A stretch of 64,000 nucleotides of DNA from the NCBI RefSeq assembly GCF_037975245.1, contig NC_092572.1, forward strand, positions 9,023,501 to 9,087,500, given 5' to 3'. Under the pieces are notes generated by a model. The model was not told the DNA's origin. It did not search any database and saw only the letters and a program-made list of their open reading frames with translations. A program made the translations under genes and the position numbers. The DNA is from Apostichopus japonicus. Its lineage: Eukaryota > Echinodermata > Holothuroidea > Aspidochirotida > Stichopodidae. The stretch's first letter is position 1; each line of letters starts with the position of its first letter. Positions 37,933 to 51,059 of this stretch are shown here, piece after piece.

Positions 37933-38436
37933 TACATGTAATTGTGCAATGTCCTTGTGTTAGCTGTTAGATTCAACAGGTTGAACACAACGCCATTACA
38001 CGGGAAATGGGTCAATTAATTGAAAGAAGAAAAAGATAAGTGAAGAAACACTGGGCAAAATAGATCGATAGAATAATAAGAGACATTTGGGTTTAGTCGT
38101 AACGCAGCGTAAATATTGTAGCGTAAATATGAATTTAAAAAAAAAAAAAGAAGTTGTAGCGTAAATATGAAAACAAGGTGTAAATACAATTACACATATT
38201 CTTTGATGCATTCTTATCAAAAACCAATTTTTTACTTTAAGTGCGGACGAAGAAATTGTTGTTATTGTTTTGATCGAACGTTGAAAGCACTCAAGAATCG
38301 GGATGATGGATTTATTGCTGTCATTAATTGTTGAAGAAATGAAACCATGAATAATCGCAGACTTTTAAGCTTTTCATAGTAATAATTAGAAATTAATAAT
38401 TCACTAGTACAAGTTTAAGTACTCGTACTTATATAC

Positions 38437-38541
<105 letters not shown>

Positions 38542-40934
38542 GAGCCAGTAAGATGTGCGGATAAGAGTTTGATAGCAATATCGTGTGATAATTAATAGTT
38601 GAAACTGTATGCATTTATCAATAATAAGCACCCATAGAGATTGAAATTGCTGGTTGTAATTTCTAATACAGATATTTCTGCCGAATTTTTTTATGAGGCA
38701 ATTGTCGAGTTTATTTAGTAATACAACGTTCCCATTGGTCGAAAAAAACATATATATTAATATATATATATAAATATATATGTATAGAAATGCATTTTTG
38801 TTTTCTGTTCGGTTTTGATATGATAGCTAAAAACCGTTTCGGTTCAAGCTGCGTAACAACATTAATTCATTCTTATGACAACCATATATCAAATTAATGT
38901 TGGTAAATATTTCGATATTATTTAGCACTTACATATTATTAATATTGAATCCATAACTACATAGAAGCGTTTTATTTCACATTAAATAGAGGTGGAAATG
39001 AAAAAAAAAATTGAACGTCATTTTCAAATTTTAGCTGTGTAACCTAATAAGACGTATTCAGAGAAACATGTTAGAATGTGCGGTAGGAGGAATCTTCGAA
39101 ATCAAAACGGAACCATAAAAATTACACACTATAGTTGCAAAAAATGTTTTAATTTGATTAATTCTTTGCTTTTGAATGTCACTATTCGGTAGGTTATCAA
39201 ACTACAACATGTTGACGACGAAAACAGCTCAGACCTTTTACCATTTTACCTTTGAGTAGATTTTCATGTTATGTTGATACGTCATATTGCAACAAGAAAT
39301 CACCACAAAACAAAATGTAGTGCTCGCAAATGTTTTTATAGACCTTCCGGCTTTCAAAGTTATTCGCCCTTTTCAAGGTATTCACCTTTTAAAACAATAC
39401 CTAATGTCTTGAATGCTCCAAGTTTGAGGAATGTTTTTGATGATGACGCCTCAATCGTTATATTTGGAGAACCTCTCCTATATCGTCAATATATTCTTTC
39501 CATCGACACGAAGACTATAGAGTTTACCCACAGCACCCTTTCCCAGGATCCCACAACTCTGTCCCTTACCCCTGGCCCTATACTCTGCACCCCCTCCCGT
39601 TTGTTATTCTTCTTTGTCTACGTACCAAACCCGACCGAAGCAAATTTCTGTATGAAAGCAGCCTTTCTTAATTTGTATTAAATACCGCCATAAGGTAATG
39701 TCTTCTAGAACTCAGCCAACCATTGGGCTTCTTCCTTTTTCCTTTTTTACTTTTGCTAAGGGAAATTATTTTCGCGGTGAAATCATGTGTAATTATAATC
39801 TCGGATTGGTTACCATGACTACTGCTTAAGTACATGCGTATAGTACTTGTTTTCTATAAGGTCAACCTTTTAAGTAGGATTTTTGCCTCTTAGGGTAATA
39901 TTTTGCTGTGTGTTTTGAAGTCGTTATTACACATGTAATAGGGATAGCAGGTATATTGCGGACGGGTAGTTGTGGAACACATGAGAGTTATAGTACAAAA
40001 AAAGCCTATATATAAAATATACTATAAAGACTATATGCAATGCTATTAGCAATGATGTATGTATAGGTCGATACACAACTACTTGTGTGCATTCAATTAG
40101 CAATTCTTCCGTGGTTTTGTCAGTTAAAATGAAATGTTGTCAGTACAGTATAACAGGGTTTGAAAATCTTACGAGTTTTAACACGACTTTCTTTCTTTGT
40201 TTTGCAATATTACATTCCGTCAGCGCCTCAAGGTCGGGGCTTCAGGCGATGGGGGTGGGGTGGGGGAGGGGAGGGGAGGGGAGGGAGTGAGGATGACAAG
40301 AACCACCAAACACCATAACAACCTATCCGAAGCGGCTAGTATTGATATTGAACACTAAGGCAGTAAACCAAGTAGGTTCCATGTACTCTTTGGAGCGCTT
40401 TGCTTTTTCATATGGATATCTCGAAGGGTCCCTTCTTTATAATTGATCGTCTGGTCCACCATAAATAGTGTTTAGGCGGGGCGGCCAGTCTAGTAACTTA
40501 CGTCAAATGGCTCTATGTACTGTTTAAGGCCTATTGGAATAATGCATACCTTCCATCGAGAGTCGGACCCTATAAAATAATAGATAAATTCAATTCATTG
40601 TAAATATCTAGTATATAGGAATGTTATTATGCGTTAATCACAACGGTAAAGTTTGTATGTCTTAGATACGGTCCTGAACAATTCAGTTCTCTGCCGATAC
40701 CAAAATATTAAACGAAATCCTGTACTTAACAGATATCCTGAGGGTTCCACATCCGGGCGTCTAGAGATGCCAAATATCCAACATTTGTTCATTAAAGCCC
40801 AAACAATGCTTGGACTTTGGTGAATGTGGACTCTCCCTTGTGGGTCCATTAAGTTTGCTGTATCGGGACCCAATTGGTCCATCTCATCAGGCCCTGACAG
40901 AGGTCTACTTTGAATCGTGTTGTAGCCTGTAGAA

Positions 40935-41062
40935 GACTTGTAGAATGAGTACAATAGCATGAGTACACTGAGTACAAGTAGAATGCCCCTGGGTATGAGT
41001 ATGAGTACTATTACAAAGCTTAAAGTGCGACAACGAGTACTTAATTTTGTACTCGAGTGCGG
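40935..41062. repeat. GAGTAC-rich cluster 2
   Basis: ATGAGTACAATAGC, CTGAGTACAAGTAG, GTATGAGTATGAGTAC and CGAGTACTTAATTTTGTAC words, resembling cluster 1 (both contain GAGTACTTAATTTTG). Confidence 0.6.
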
Positions 41063-42682
41063 GTAAGAAAAACGCGTACAAATTTATCATGGCAAGTAAG
41101 GGTAAACAAACAACTATATGTGCTAGAAATATAAAGTACGAATACGGAATTCAGGCTACTATATATAGTTTCAGTTGGTTTCAGTTGTCTAATCGTATCA
41201 GAATCGACTAAAAAGTTGTTTTTTTTTCCAGGTGAATCCTTAATTAAACAAATTTTATAAAGAAGTATGAAGCACATTTATTTGCCATTTGCCAAAGCGT
41301 GTACACGACGAATACACCGTGAATGTATACTTCATTACCACTGACTGCCTCCTCCACACCCAGTTGGGACAATTTTTTTAAATATTGCACTTTCATGTTC
41401 CGCTTTCAAAAGTACTCGTATTGTCAGTATGAGAAATATGCATATCATCTTATCCCTTAGATAAAGTTAGGAACTGTTTGTACTGTCAATACGTTTGCTT
41501 TGAAGCATGATATGGGAGGACAGTTTGGAGAGGTATTAGCATTAGTAAACTGTCCCAACTGGTTGGCCCTTCGATCAAGTCTGTTGTGTTGTACCTTTTA
41601 CACACAAGAGGGAGAAAGTGATAAGGTAAAATTATTTGCCAGTCTGAATTGAAACCCTACCAGTCATTCGACCTATTCCGAAGCTATAAACCTTCGCGAA
41701 GTATGTTAAAGGTATTCTCTCAGCTAGGAAATTTTTAGAGTGTGGGCCAATTTCACAGGTTTCGCTGGTACACCGTTACTCCACTTTCTGACTTGGTCAC
41801 GTGATATGGTATATGTATGTATTTATGTATGTATATGTAATATACTGCCACTGTACAGTGTATATGATGTATGTAAATGTACGTAATGTAGGCCTATATC
41901 ACAGTTTCATGTAGTGTTAGCATAACACACGTACGTTAATATTGCGGTCGCCGCGCTGTGTACGTTGTGATTGTGAATTAGTATCAATACAATACTTGCA
42001 AAGAGGATAGTACTGCTCGTTACATTGATATCATCGTTAATTTTTGGCCTGGCTGTCTTTAATTCGCGATCAATCCTGTCGATCACATATGTTGGATGGT
42101 CTTTATGATATTCAGCATATCATAAGCATGTCCGAGGTTTCTCCAAAGAAACGGCCGTATCCGGGCACTAAATGCGGGTTGGCCGGTGGAAGGCCCAGGT
42201 TGCTTTATTGTAGGTCCAGATGCCAAAAACAGTGAGCGAAAAAGGTACAGAGAAATGCAGGCATCAAAAGTGTATTTGAGCTGGTGCAACGTGGACTGGG
42301 TCTCCAAAAAACGATCTACTGGAACAGACATCGGGGATCTACTGGAACAGAGATCGGGGATCGACAAACTGACCAATGCTACCTTCGCGTTTAGCGAGAT
42401 AAAAAACTGGAAAACAGGCTTTGCACAGTCTGCGTACACTATGAAGTCCATCGACGCGATTAGGACGTTCAGTGCAGTAGGCTATGCGTTTGTAAACCTG
42501 TTATGAGGGAACATTAGACTTAGTAAAGAGTGGGTTTAGTATACACAACTGATGTATGCCTATTTACTTAATTTCGCACGTGCTCAAACGTTTACCCGCA
42601 TATGAAGATTATCAGACTTAAACGCATCGCTTAGCTTCAAGTCATCTATTGGTGTTCCAACGTATCAGCCCTATGCTTCATT

Positions 42683-42995
42683 CAGGCGCGTAGCCAAGGG
42701 GGGGGGGGCGAAGGGGGCCGCCGCCCCCCCCCTTGAGCATTTTTTAATTTTTTTGTTAAATGTTTTTATGATATCGCTAGTAATTTCAAAAGAGAAAATG
42801 CTAAGATGCAACTTACAAGGCCTGGGAAGTGCCATTTCCAGCGATCTAGGAGGCATTTCAGCCAAAATTTTCTTGTACGCTTCGCGCCAATTATGGTGGC
42901 GCTACGCTTAGATAGTTTGCAATGTCGAATCTATGGCTCTGATAATTTGCCTACAGTTTCGCTCCTCCCTTGGCAAATTCCTGGCTACGCGCCTG
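42683..42995. mobile_element. hAT-type MITE, 313 bp, with 8-bp target-site duplication
   Basis: The inverted repeats CAGGCGCGTAGCCA are perfect over 14 bases. GCTTCATT flanks both sides (42675-42682 and 42996-43003). An 8-bp duplication with CAG ends is diagnostic for the hAT superfamily. It is non-autonomous. Confidence 0.88.
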
Positions 42996-43003
42996 GCTTC
43001 ATT

Positions 43004-44944
43004 CACATCCAAAGTACTGCCCCAATAACTGACAGAGTTAGTTATTAAGCAAGATGAGAATATTTCGATATATAAATCTAGTTCAAGGAACAAGCTCTCG
43101 GTGGTGGAACCAGTTGGGACCAATGGGGCGGGGGCAGTGGGACACCAGTTGGGCAAGTAGGGGGTAAGTGTGCATCACGTGGGTTCTTTAAACACTTGAC
43201 AACTTGTCAATCATCAACTGAGATATCTCTTGAAACGGCATCCGCATTTCTAAACCAGCATTTATTTCACGACTGAAATGGTCAAGAGCTCTTCTAAAAG
43301 TGGCTTCAGATGAACTTTCTGATCAATTAAATAACGGCAATGACACAATCGTTAAATTGTTTCATTAGATTTAAGAAAGTTAACCTCACGCACGGTCAAA
43401 CGTATGCAATGTCAGTTACAGCACATAACAACGAGTATCCATTTGATGGGTTTTTGATCCCGATGGGGTTAGTGTGAAAGGGGAGAGGGTGAAGGGGGGG
43501 GGGGTTAGCGGGCGGTTGTGCAAGAGTAAGAGGGGTCGGGAGAACGGATTAGGGAGGGGGCACAAGCTTCGAGGGCCAGTGGAGATGTTACTTTGATTCC
43601 AGCGGGCACAACTTCAAAGCTATACATTAAAACTTGTCCATAATATGTGTCATGTCTCCATTCCGTAGGCCTACCACAAATTCAAACATTTGAATGTTTT
43701 TGAACAAAAAGAGCACATTTGAATAACATTTCAGGTTGAATGTTTTTTCTTCTTAATGTTTCAACAAGGGCACAATTGTATTTGCAAGTTTTCGGGCGTT
43801 TCAACAAAAGGTTACTTTTTAACACAAAAATCGAAATATGGTATATTTGATTACAGTTAACCACAAATTACATTTCTCATTTATTAAAAGTGGCAGTTTG
43901 TGGGGAATGTTTTTCACGCACCTACTGTTCCTCTTTCCCTGGACTTTCTGAATGACGATTGTAAAATGATGCACCAACAGATTTTGAAAAGAGGGTACCA
44001 GTTTTATTTATTTTTCTACAGGAATCTCTTTTTATCAACCATTTGATAATCTTTCATATATACGAATGTTAAGACACGTGGCTTAGGTCGTTGTCCTTGG
44101 AGACACTGCCTCTCGAGCATGCGCACAAGTATCTTTTTTTAGTCGTCTGTGTTTGCTTTACATGTTTTCTCCTGTCCCTTGTGGCTAGTTCGTCAGGGAA
44201 CACGACGGTCCGTTGTCATTTATTTCACGTTGTTTATTTAGTACAATATGATATAATTTACACGCTCACTAGGTCTATACACAGTGCTAAGAAGAAGAGA
44301 AACAAAAATCGATTATGAACCTGCCGAACGAAAAGCGATATGCGCAATTGAGCGCAAACTATCGCTAGTACGCACGCGCAGTTCATTAAATGGGTTACAG
44401 CCGAGAGAATATCCTCACGGGTTTGGCGGTATTATTAAAGGGATCCCAAGCGGAACTCTTCCCCAGAATCGCAATTTCTGACTCACGAAAAAGCGATTAG
44501 AAGGCAATAAGAAATAATTCACATCTGAAAAGACTACGTCATTGTGCCATCGTGTCATAAGGAGGGTGCACATTACTGGACGACGTAACATTATAATTTG
44601 ATCACTAAGACTGAGCGTAGTACTATGTGTATGTGGTTAACATGTGTAAGGTTACCTATCTGGTTTTAACACATTGGATCTTATAATCTGGATATCCAGC
44701 CAAAATACAAAGAAATTGTTCTCTTACAGATTTAACTTCTCTGGTAAGTAATCTCATTTCAACGATTTCTTGATCAAGCCGGCCCCCAAAAAAGAATATT
44801 TTGTTTTCTTCTGCAGAGCATAAACGGTGTTTCAAGTGATCAGATTTTACAAGTGAAATAACCTAAAAATAGAAAAAACAAGCCTTTGCTATATCATTTC
44901 GATTCTGGTATCTTTAATATTCCAACAAGCCTTGTTGTGAATTC
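43004..44944. other. Intergenic, no gene recognised
   Basis: A G-rich stretch at 43475-43560. No splice-linked frames are recognised. Confidence 0.5.
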
Positions 44945-45125
44945 GTGCTGGTACTCATATTCTAATAACGTTGCAAGTACTCAGTTGTAATAAGTTGGAC
45001 CCCAAAATACGTACTAGTACAAGAGTAAGTACTCGTAGGCCTACTCATGTTCTTGGACTCATTCTCATGTTGTTGTTGTACTCAGTGTAGCCTATACTGA
45101 TGTTGTTGAACTCGAAGTACAAGTC
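44945..45125. repeat. GAGTAC-rich cluster 3
   Basis: GGTACTCATATTC, AGTACTCAGTTG, AAGAGTAAGTACTCGTAGGC and CTCGAAGTACAAG words in mixed orientation. Confidence 0.5.
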
Positions 45126-45968
45126 TAATTCCAACTCGTAGATATTTTTAGCATTATACTATACAGTGATACAGAGGTCAACATAATGAAGACATCCATA
45201 GCCGGCGCTATCGCGTATTAAGGAAAATATTGTACTTGTGTACATAAACCATTATAATAAAATGGCCGAGGCTAGGATGCCATTACAACATAACGTCCTC
45301 GTGTATATAATATAATTATTCTAGTAATTTCATAGCAGATGTTTGAAATTTGGTAACAACTGTATGCAAATGTCCTCACATTTCAAAAGTTGTAATATCA
45401 CCGTGGTCTATAGGCCTATACGTAATGATTATTTTCATATCGGATGGACCAATTGGCATATTTCTCTATTTTTGGTAATTTGGATTCGTATGAAACGAAC
45501 GTGTTATTATTACATTTTCACTCCGGTTAAGACGATTGACAGTTCATCGCACCATTTTGACAAGAGAGGAAATCCTTCAAATCGCATGCAAGCTACTATA
45601 ATACAGTGCATCTACACAACATATAGTGCATGTACACCATATATAGTGTATACAAGTAGTGTAAGGGTAAGTGTTCCCTGTGTAAAAAAAGTGTAATAGT
45701 TGGTTATAGGTTCAAGGAAGTTCTAAATGTGATCGTGCAGTGTCATTTCCTTTGGTGTCCCCCCCCCCCCCCCCATTACTTACAGCATTGCCAATTATAA
45801 CTAGCGGATTAACATCACAAAAACTTTAAAAATGTCGACAATTATGATATAAAACTGTTGTGAAACTAATATTTTTTCATGAGCAATAAAAATCCACCTT
45901 ATGGAAGGTGCATGGAGTATATTTTTCTGGAAATGCTTGAGTGAATAACCATTAAGGGACTGAAGTAT

Positions 45969-46070
45969 GAATATATATATGTATATATATATATATTGAT
46001 ATATATGTATTTATATATATGTATTCATATATATGTATTTATATATATGTATATATAGATTGATCTATTG

Positions 46071-46101
<31 letters not shown>

Positions 46102-46114
46102 CATATATATATAC

Positions 46115-46145
<31 letters not shown>

Positions 46146-46146
46146 C

Positions 46147-46190
<44 letters not shown>

Positions 46191-46208
46191 ATATATGAAT
46201 ATATATAT
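45969..46208. repeat. (TA)n array with regular TACA steps
   Basis: ATATATATACAT units and TATTTATATATATGTA blocks; 240 bases. Confidence 0.93.
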
Positions 46209-48294
46209 ACAGCAAGTGGGTATGACAGATATATATTCAAGTTATAAATATCAATACACCAGAAAAAAATCCACTTCATGGGAGCCCTGTAATCTTGGCG
46301 TCACTTGTGAGGTCCTCAAAGAAACAACACTATTTATAGTCACAGCTAGTACGGGTCCAAATTACCCAATAAGAGGGTATTTAACTAACCCTAGGTATCT
46401 TAAGCTAGCACTAATTAAAAATTCGCAATGTGCCCAGAATGCATCATTTCGCGTCTCAATAATCTACTTGGGGGTGGGGGGGGGGGTGAAGTGGCGTTGG
46501 GCGAGAAGGACCCACAGAACACCCTCCCTCTGCACAGGGAGTCGGTTTTAGCGATATCAGGACCACATCTTCATCTTTATACCACCCTACATTTGCCCCT
46601 GGACTTTCCATTAAGGTTCATGTCCCTACTCCCTACGTTAGTTAGTCGGACGAAATTTTTCAGTTACTCACACCTTTGACATCGTTTGCCGCACGTTAAA
46701 TGCCTAATTATACGGTATTCTCAGTCTCTCGTTAAAAGCCTATACATGAACAACGAAGTTGTATCCCTACTTAAACAGTCTTGAAATATTTTTTAATGCA
46801 GCAATCAGATAGAGAAGAATATATCATATGAAATAGTTTACATGAATAGTATGAATGGACAAATAGCCGTCATCTTAATCAATGATATAATATCACGTGA
46901 CGTAATGTAGTATATTTATCCTGTTGAATATTCATCTAGTTAAATGCTGCGTTGAATATCACGTTTTAAGCGTATAAGCATTGTCTACCATTGTTTCGCT
47001 GAGGATTTATGTTAATATTAGTTAAGCCTAGAGAGATGATTGTCTGAAATCGATATTACTCATATGTTTGTTTCAAAACAAACATGACACGAGAAATGGA
47101 TACTTTATGATAAGCCTAGGCTGGTATATATACGCAGAGACCCTCTAGCATGGTAGTATCGTCTTACGAGGATAACAAGAAAATAAAAACAATAAATAAG
47201 AAATAGTCTTTGTACGTACGTTCGTGTATCGTTCTATTTTTGTAGTTGTGTTTATGGTATCAGATGAATGCATCCAATATTTGACCGTAATTTTATTTAT
47301 ATAAATATTGTTTGGTGATATAAAGGCACATTTTGTTATTAAGTATTATAAAAATTAAATGGCTCGTTGGAAGAGGAAGGTACGTACATATGAACCCTTA
47401 ATTTATTCTTCCCTTTCTATCTCCAGTCTTTCCCCTTCCCACCCAAACCCACCCCTCTATCATCCACCACCCTCTTCTCCACCCCGTGATGGAGAAGCTC
47501 TTGAGAAGAGCAAATCAAAATGCCTTCACTAGTATTATAATAACTAACTTGATGATTAACTAAAAACAAGCAGTTTGAATGACAACAGCAAGTTTGCGAA
47601 TCAGAGGATGAATAAAACCATCGCAACCCCCCCCCCCCTTCCACCCCTCCATCCCCTCCAAAAATCTCTCTCTGTTCCTCCTGACTCCAATCAATGATGC
47701 AATGATCTATATTAGCTGATTCGCTCTTTTCGGGTTCTTGTAGCCGTGATAAACTCTTATACATATGTATCATTTAATATATAACCCCAATTTCGCTAAA
47801 GTCATACATGAATTATTTTCCTAAAGCCTAGGCCTATATATACGCTATATGAAGTTACACAGGCTAATCCCTACATCAAAATGACGTAAACTGCACCGTA
47901 CCGAATGGTATAATTATTAGAGCAGTCAAACATCCAAGTTCCCACATATTAACGACGGCATATGAAATTGAAATTGCTACGGTATACCAAGCACTGCATG
48001 GATGATTGTAAAATCGTATGTTGATAAAGGCTTATTAACGGTTCTATATATTGGCTTCGTCTGTTCGTTGTCGTGTATAATGCATACCGTGCATGTGTAT
48101 ATACACAGCGTGCAGACCAATGTGGTTAAAATCAGTTACAAACAGTTATTTTTCACCTTACGCTTAAAGTTCGGTTATCTTTAAAGTGTACTGATAGGGC
48201 CTGAAAGAAGTGTGAATTACGCCTATACATGAAATGATATGATGGGAAAGATTCGACTTTGTCTGTTATTTACTTTGTTTTAGATGCGTTATTT
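46209..48294. other. Intergenic, no gene recognised
   Basis: Poly(G) near 46470-46485 and poly(C) near 47627-47640, each within low-complexity surroundings. Confidence 0.5.
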
Positions 48295-48830
48295 AAGTAT
48301 ATTCTGCATTCAAGTTTGGTCTTCAAGTAGTAGGCCTATCTGTTGCAAATTTGGAATCCATGGATTTCATATTCTGTACCAAGTAGGCATATGGTTTTCC
48401 AGCACTACCTGTAGGCAATCTTTTAGTCCATGCAAATTATATTCTGTATCAAGTATGGTTTTCCAGCACTACCTGTGGACAGTTTAGAGTCCATGTAAGT
48501 CATATTCTGTATCAAGTATGGTTTTCAAGCACCACCTTCAGGCAATTTTTTAGTCCAGGCTATATTCATTATCAAGTTTAGTTTTCGAGCATTATATCCT
48601 AGTTTGCCATTTTTGAATCCCAGGATCTAATCTACTGTACCAAGGTTATCTTTCAAGTATTACATAACCTTTGGCCATTTCGAGTGTATCATTCAAATCT
48701 CTCTTTTTTTGCTCTATATACTGAGTTAAGTTTCAAGTATAAACCCGACAGATAATAATTGAGTCCATGCTTGTCATATTTTGTGTCAAAGCGTGATTTT
48801 CAAGTACAGTCTGTATAGGTGATATTTATT
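48295..48830 (+). repeat. Degenerate tandem repeat of about 70 bp
   Basis: Six or more copies carry TCATATTCTGTATCAAGTAT, GGTTTTCCAGCACTACCTGT and GGCAATTTTTTAGTCCATG in order. Similarity fades at both ends. Confidence 0.8.
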
Positions 48831-49023
48831 ACTTGTATAACAGTTTTTCTTAACTTCAGTGAACTATAAACAAATTGTTCTCTATAACTACATACCTGCA
48901 ACAAATATCACCAAATACGCCCCCCCCCCCTTCATAGTCACTTGGTTGGGGCCAGAGGAAGTAAAAGTACGGTGTGAAATCTTTTACAAGACATCAAGAC
49001 ATATATATGGATTGTAAATTGAG

Positions 49024-49350
49024 AGCGTTGTGGTCAAGTGGTGAAGGCAGTGGACTTGTAAGGCGTGATGTAAGGCTTGCATTTTCAGAGTCCTGGCCAG
49101 ATCATAACGTTGTGTTCTTGCAATTGGGCAAGGCACTTTACCTCCATTGCCTCTCTTACCCATGTGTATAAATGGGGACCTGTGGGATAAACTGTCATTT
49201 TGGCGGCGCTGTTTAGCTGCTGCCATGTGGAGGGATTGTCTCTATATTTGACAGGTTATCGTTGACCAGGGTAATATTGTGATACGCCTTGAGCACGGTT
49301 ATCGGTGGATATGTCTGGGCTTTATAAATCCTCAATTTTTTATTATTCTT
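49024..49350 (+). mobile_element. Second tRNA-derived SINE family, near full length
   Basis: The tRNA-like head GCGTTGTGGTCAAGTGGTGA has a degenerate B box. The body includes GGGCAAGGCACTTTACCTCC and ATTGCCTCTC, then CGCCTTGAGCACGG. The tail ends in a TTTTTATTATT run. This body is typical of SINEs found across echinoderms and other marine invertebrates. Confidence 0.75.
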
Positions 49351-49884
49351 ATAGTAGCCTACATGTAGTACTAGCTGTAATATTTGCGATTAATAACCTA
49401 GTACCAGTTAGCAAAAAGGAACACAAGTTACCTTCTAACGATCCTATCTTTCCATCTCAATAATCTACCCATCCGCACTTCCTTTCCGACTCCGGCCTAT
49501 CACCTCTTCAATCCTCCCATTATTAACATCATCTGTCCTGCATTCATCCATTCCATATCTTCCCCAACTTCACCATCCCACCTTCCACAACTCTCCCCTC
49601 CCCTCCGCCTTTATAGCTAAAACTACCCATGTTTTCAGAAAATAACAAAAACACCTACAAACGGGGAGCTCAAAAGCGTATTAGTTCCATGCTCCGAAAG
49701 CCATTTCGGTTATAATGTATTGCGTTGTTTAAATGCATCTTTATGCTTTCTTGTATTAATTATTAATTTTTTCTCGTACACTAATCTACATCGAAACCTA
49801 CATTGCCACATGTTCAGTTCATTCACGATATTTGTTTAGAACCCGTTTGACAAACTGAAAACTATATAATATTTCTTTCCTATA

Positions 49885-49886
<2 letters not shown>

Positions 49887-49929
<43 letters not shown>
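49887..49929. repeat. (TA)n tract
   Basis: Pure TA. Confidence 0.93.
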
Positions 49930-49931
<2 letters not shown>

Positions 49932-50818
49932 ACACTAATGTATACGACGTAATCCAACATATGCATGTAGCCATTTCTCTGTCTCTACTTGTAGTTCTTC
50001 TACAACGCTAAGCTATATACGGCAAAGCTACATTGCATGTGTTGGTTTTGCTACACTAATTCTTCATACGCAATTCCGTGCTGAAGGGAGGACGATTATT
50101 GAGAGATTATATTATTAATTCCGTCGAGTTGCAGTGACGGTGTGCACTATTTCAATGCAATCTAATGATTTCGGCCTATCATTGCACGTGTAATTCAACG
50201 GTGTTCTGAAAATTGTAATGGCAATGTGTTTATATCTTTGCCCCATTACGCGCATAAACAGCCATAAACTGTTTTTACAATGTATTTCCATATGTGAGTT
50301 TGACAAAATGCGATCGTGGTAAGCATTATGCTGTATTAAAATATGTAACTGGTGTTGTTTATCTTCTTGCAGCTAAAATTTTGTATATGCTATTTGTTGC
50401 TATAGTAGTGGGAAAAAGAAATGTTCTTCTCCAGCAAGATTGCTAAGAGACAAAACACCAATGAAAAGCAGGCATTTTATTTTTCCAACATCAGCTAGAA
50501 AATATTTAAAAAAAAAAAATAATAGTAAGTTATAATGATAATGATAAAACAAAAGCACAAGTCATCAATCCAGCGCAAGTTTATTGTTTAGTTGCTTAAG
50601 GCACCTACCGGATCATGTTGCTTTTTCAATTTTTTCTCTCGAATTTTCTCCTAAATCTTACCGCTTCTTAATGGTGTGACACAGGTTGCTTTCTTGTGTT
50701 CAAGGGCAATGTGTGTTATTGTTTTACGTTGTACTTCATATTTACATCTTGATGAGTGGAACGTATAACTTGAGTGTCTGCGAGGGCTTGCATTAGATAT
50801 GAAAACTACAGCAAAAAA

Positions 50819-50844
50819 ATATATATATATATATATATTTATAT

Positions 50845-50936
<92 letters not shown>
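50819..50936. repeat. (TA)n array with duplicated ATTTATATTATA interruption
   Basis: The same interruption, TATATTTATATTATAT, occurs twice, pointing to internal duplication. Confidence 0.93.
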
Positions 50937-50999
50937 TAGTTGACTATAGTTGACTCAAATTTAAATTTGGGGATTGGAAAAGAAACAAAACGTGCAACA

Positions 51000-51046
51000 G
51001 TTTCAAGTTGACAGAGGTTTCGAGCAGAAATAGCTCTTCTTGCAGT
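51000..51046 (-). repeat. Related stem-loop repeat of the GAAGAAG...CGAAAC type
   Basis: The minus strand reads CTGCAAGAAGAGC, a loop, GCTCGAAACCTCTGTC. The GAGC/GCTC stem between the GAAGA-like box and CGAAAC matches the layout of the 27877-27939 repeat, but the primary sequence differs. Confidence 0.35.
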
Positions 51047-51059
51047 GTTATATGATCAC

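Noticed and set aside
39271-39681. 136-residue frame on the + strand
   Set aside because: No recognisable domain, low-complexity composition and no splice or start context; likely chance in low-stop sequence.
42083-42506. Overlapping open frames of 106 (+) and 122 (-) residues with balanced composition
   Set aside because: They contain a 23-bp tandem duplication (GATCTACTGGAACAGA...) that is not a multiple of three. No domain is recognised and both strands are open, so coding cannot be supported. A protein search with the + frame would settle it.
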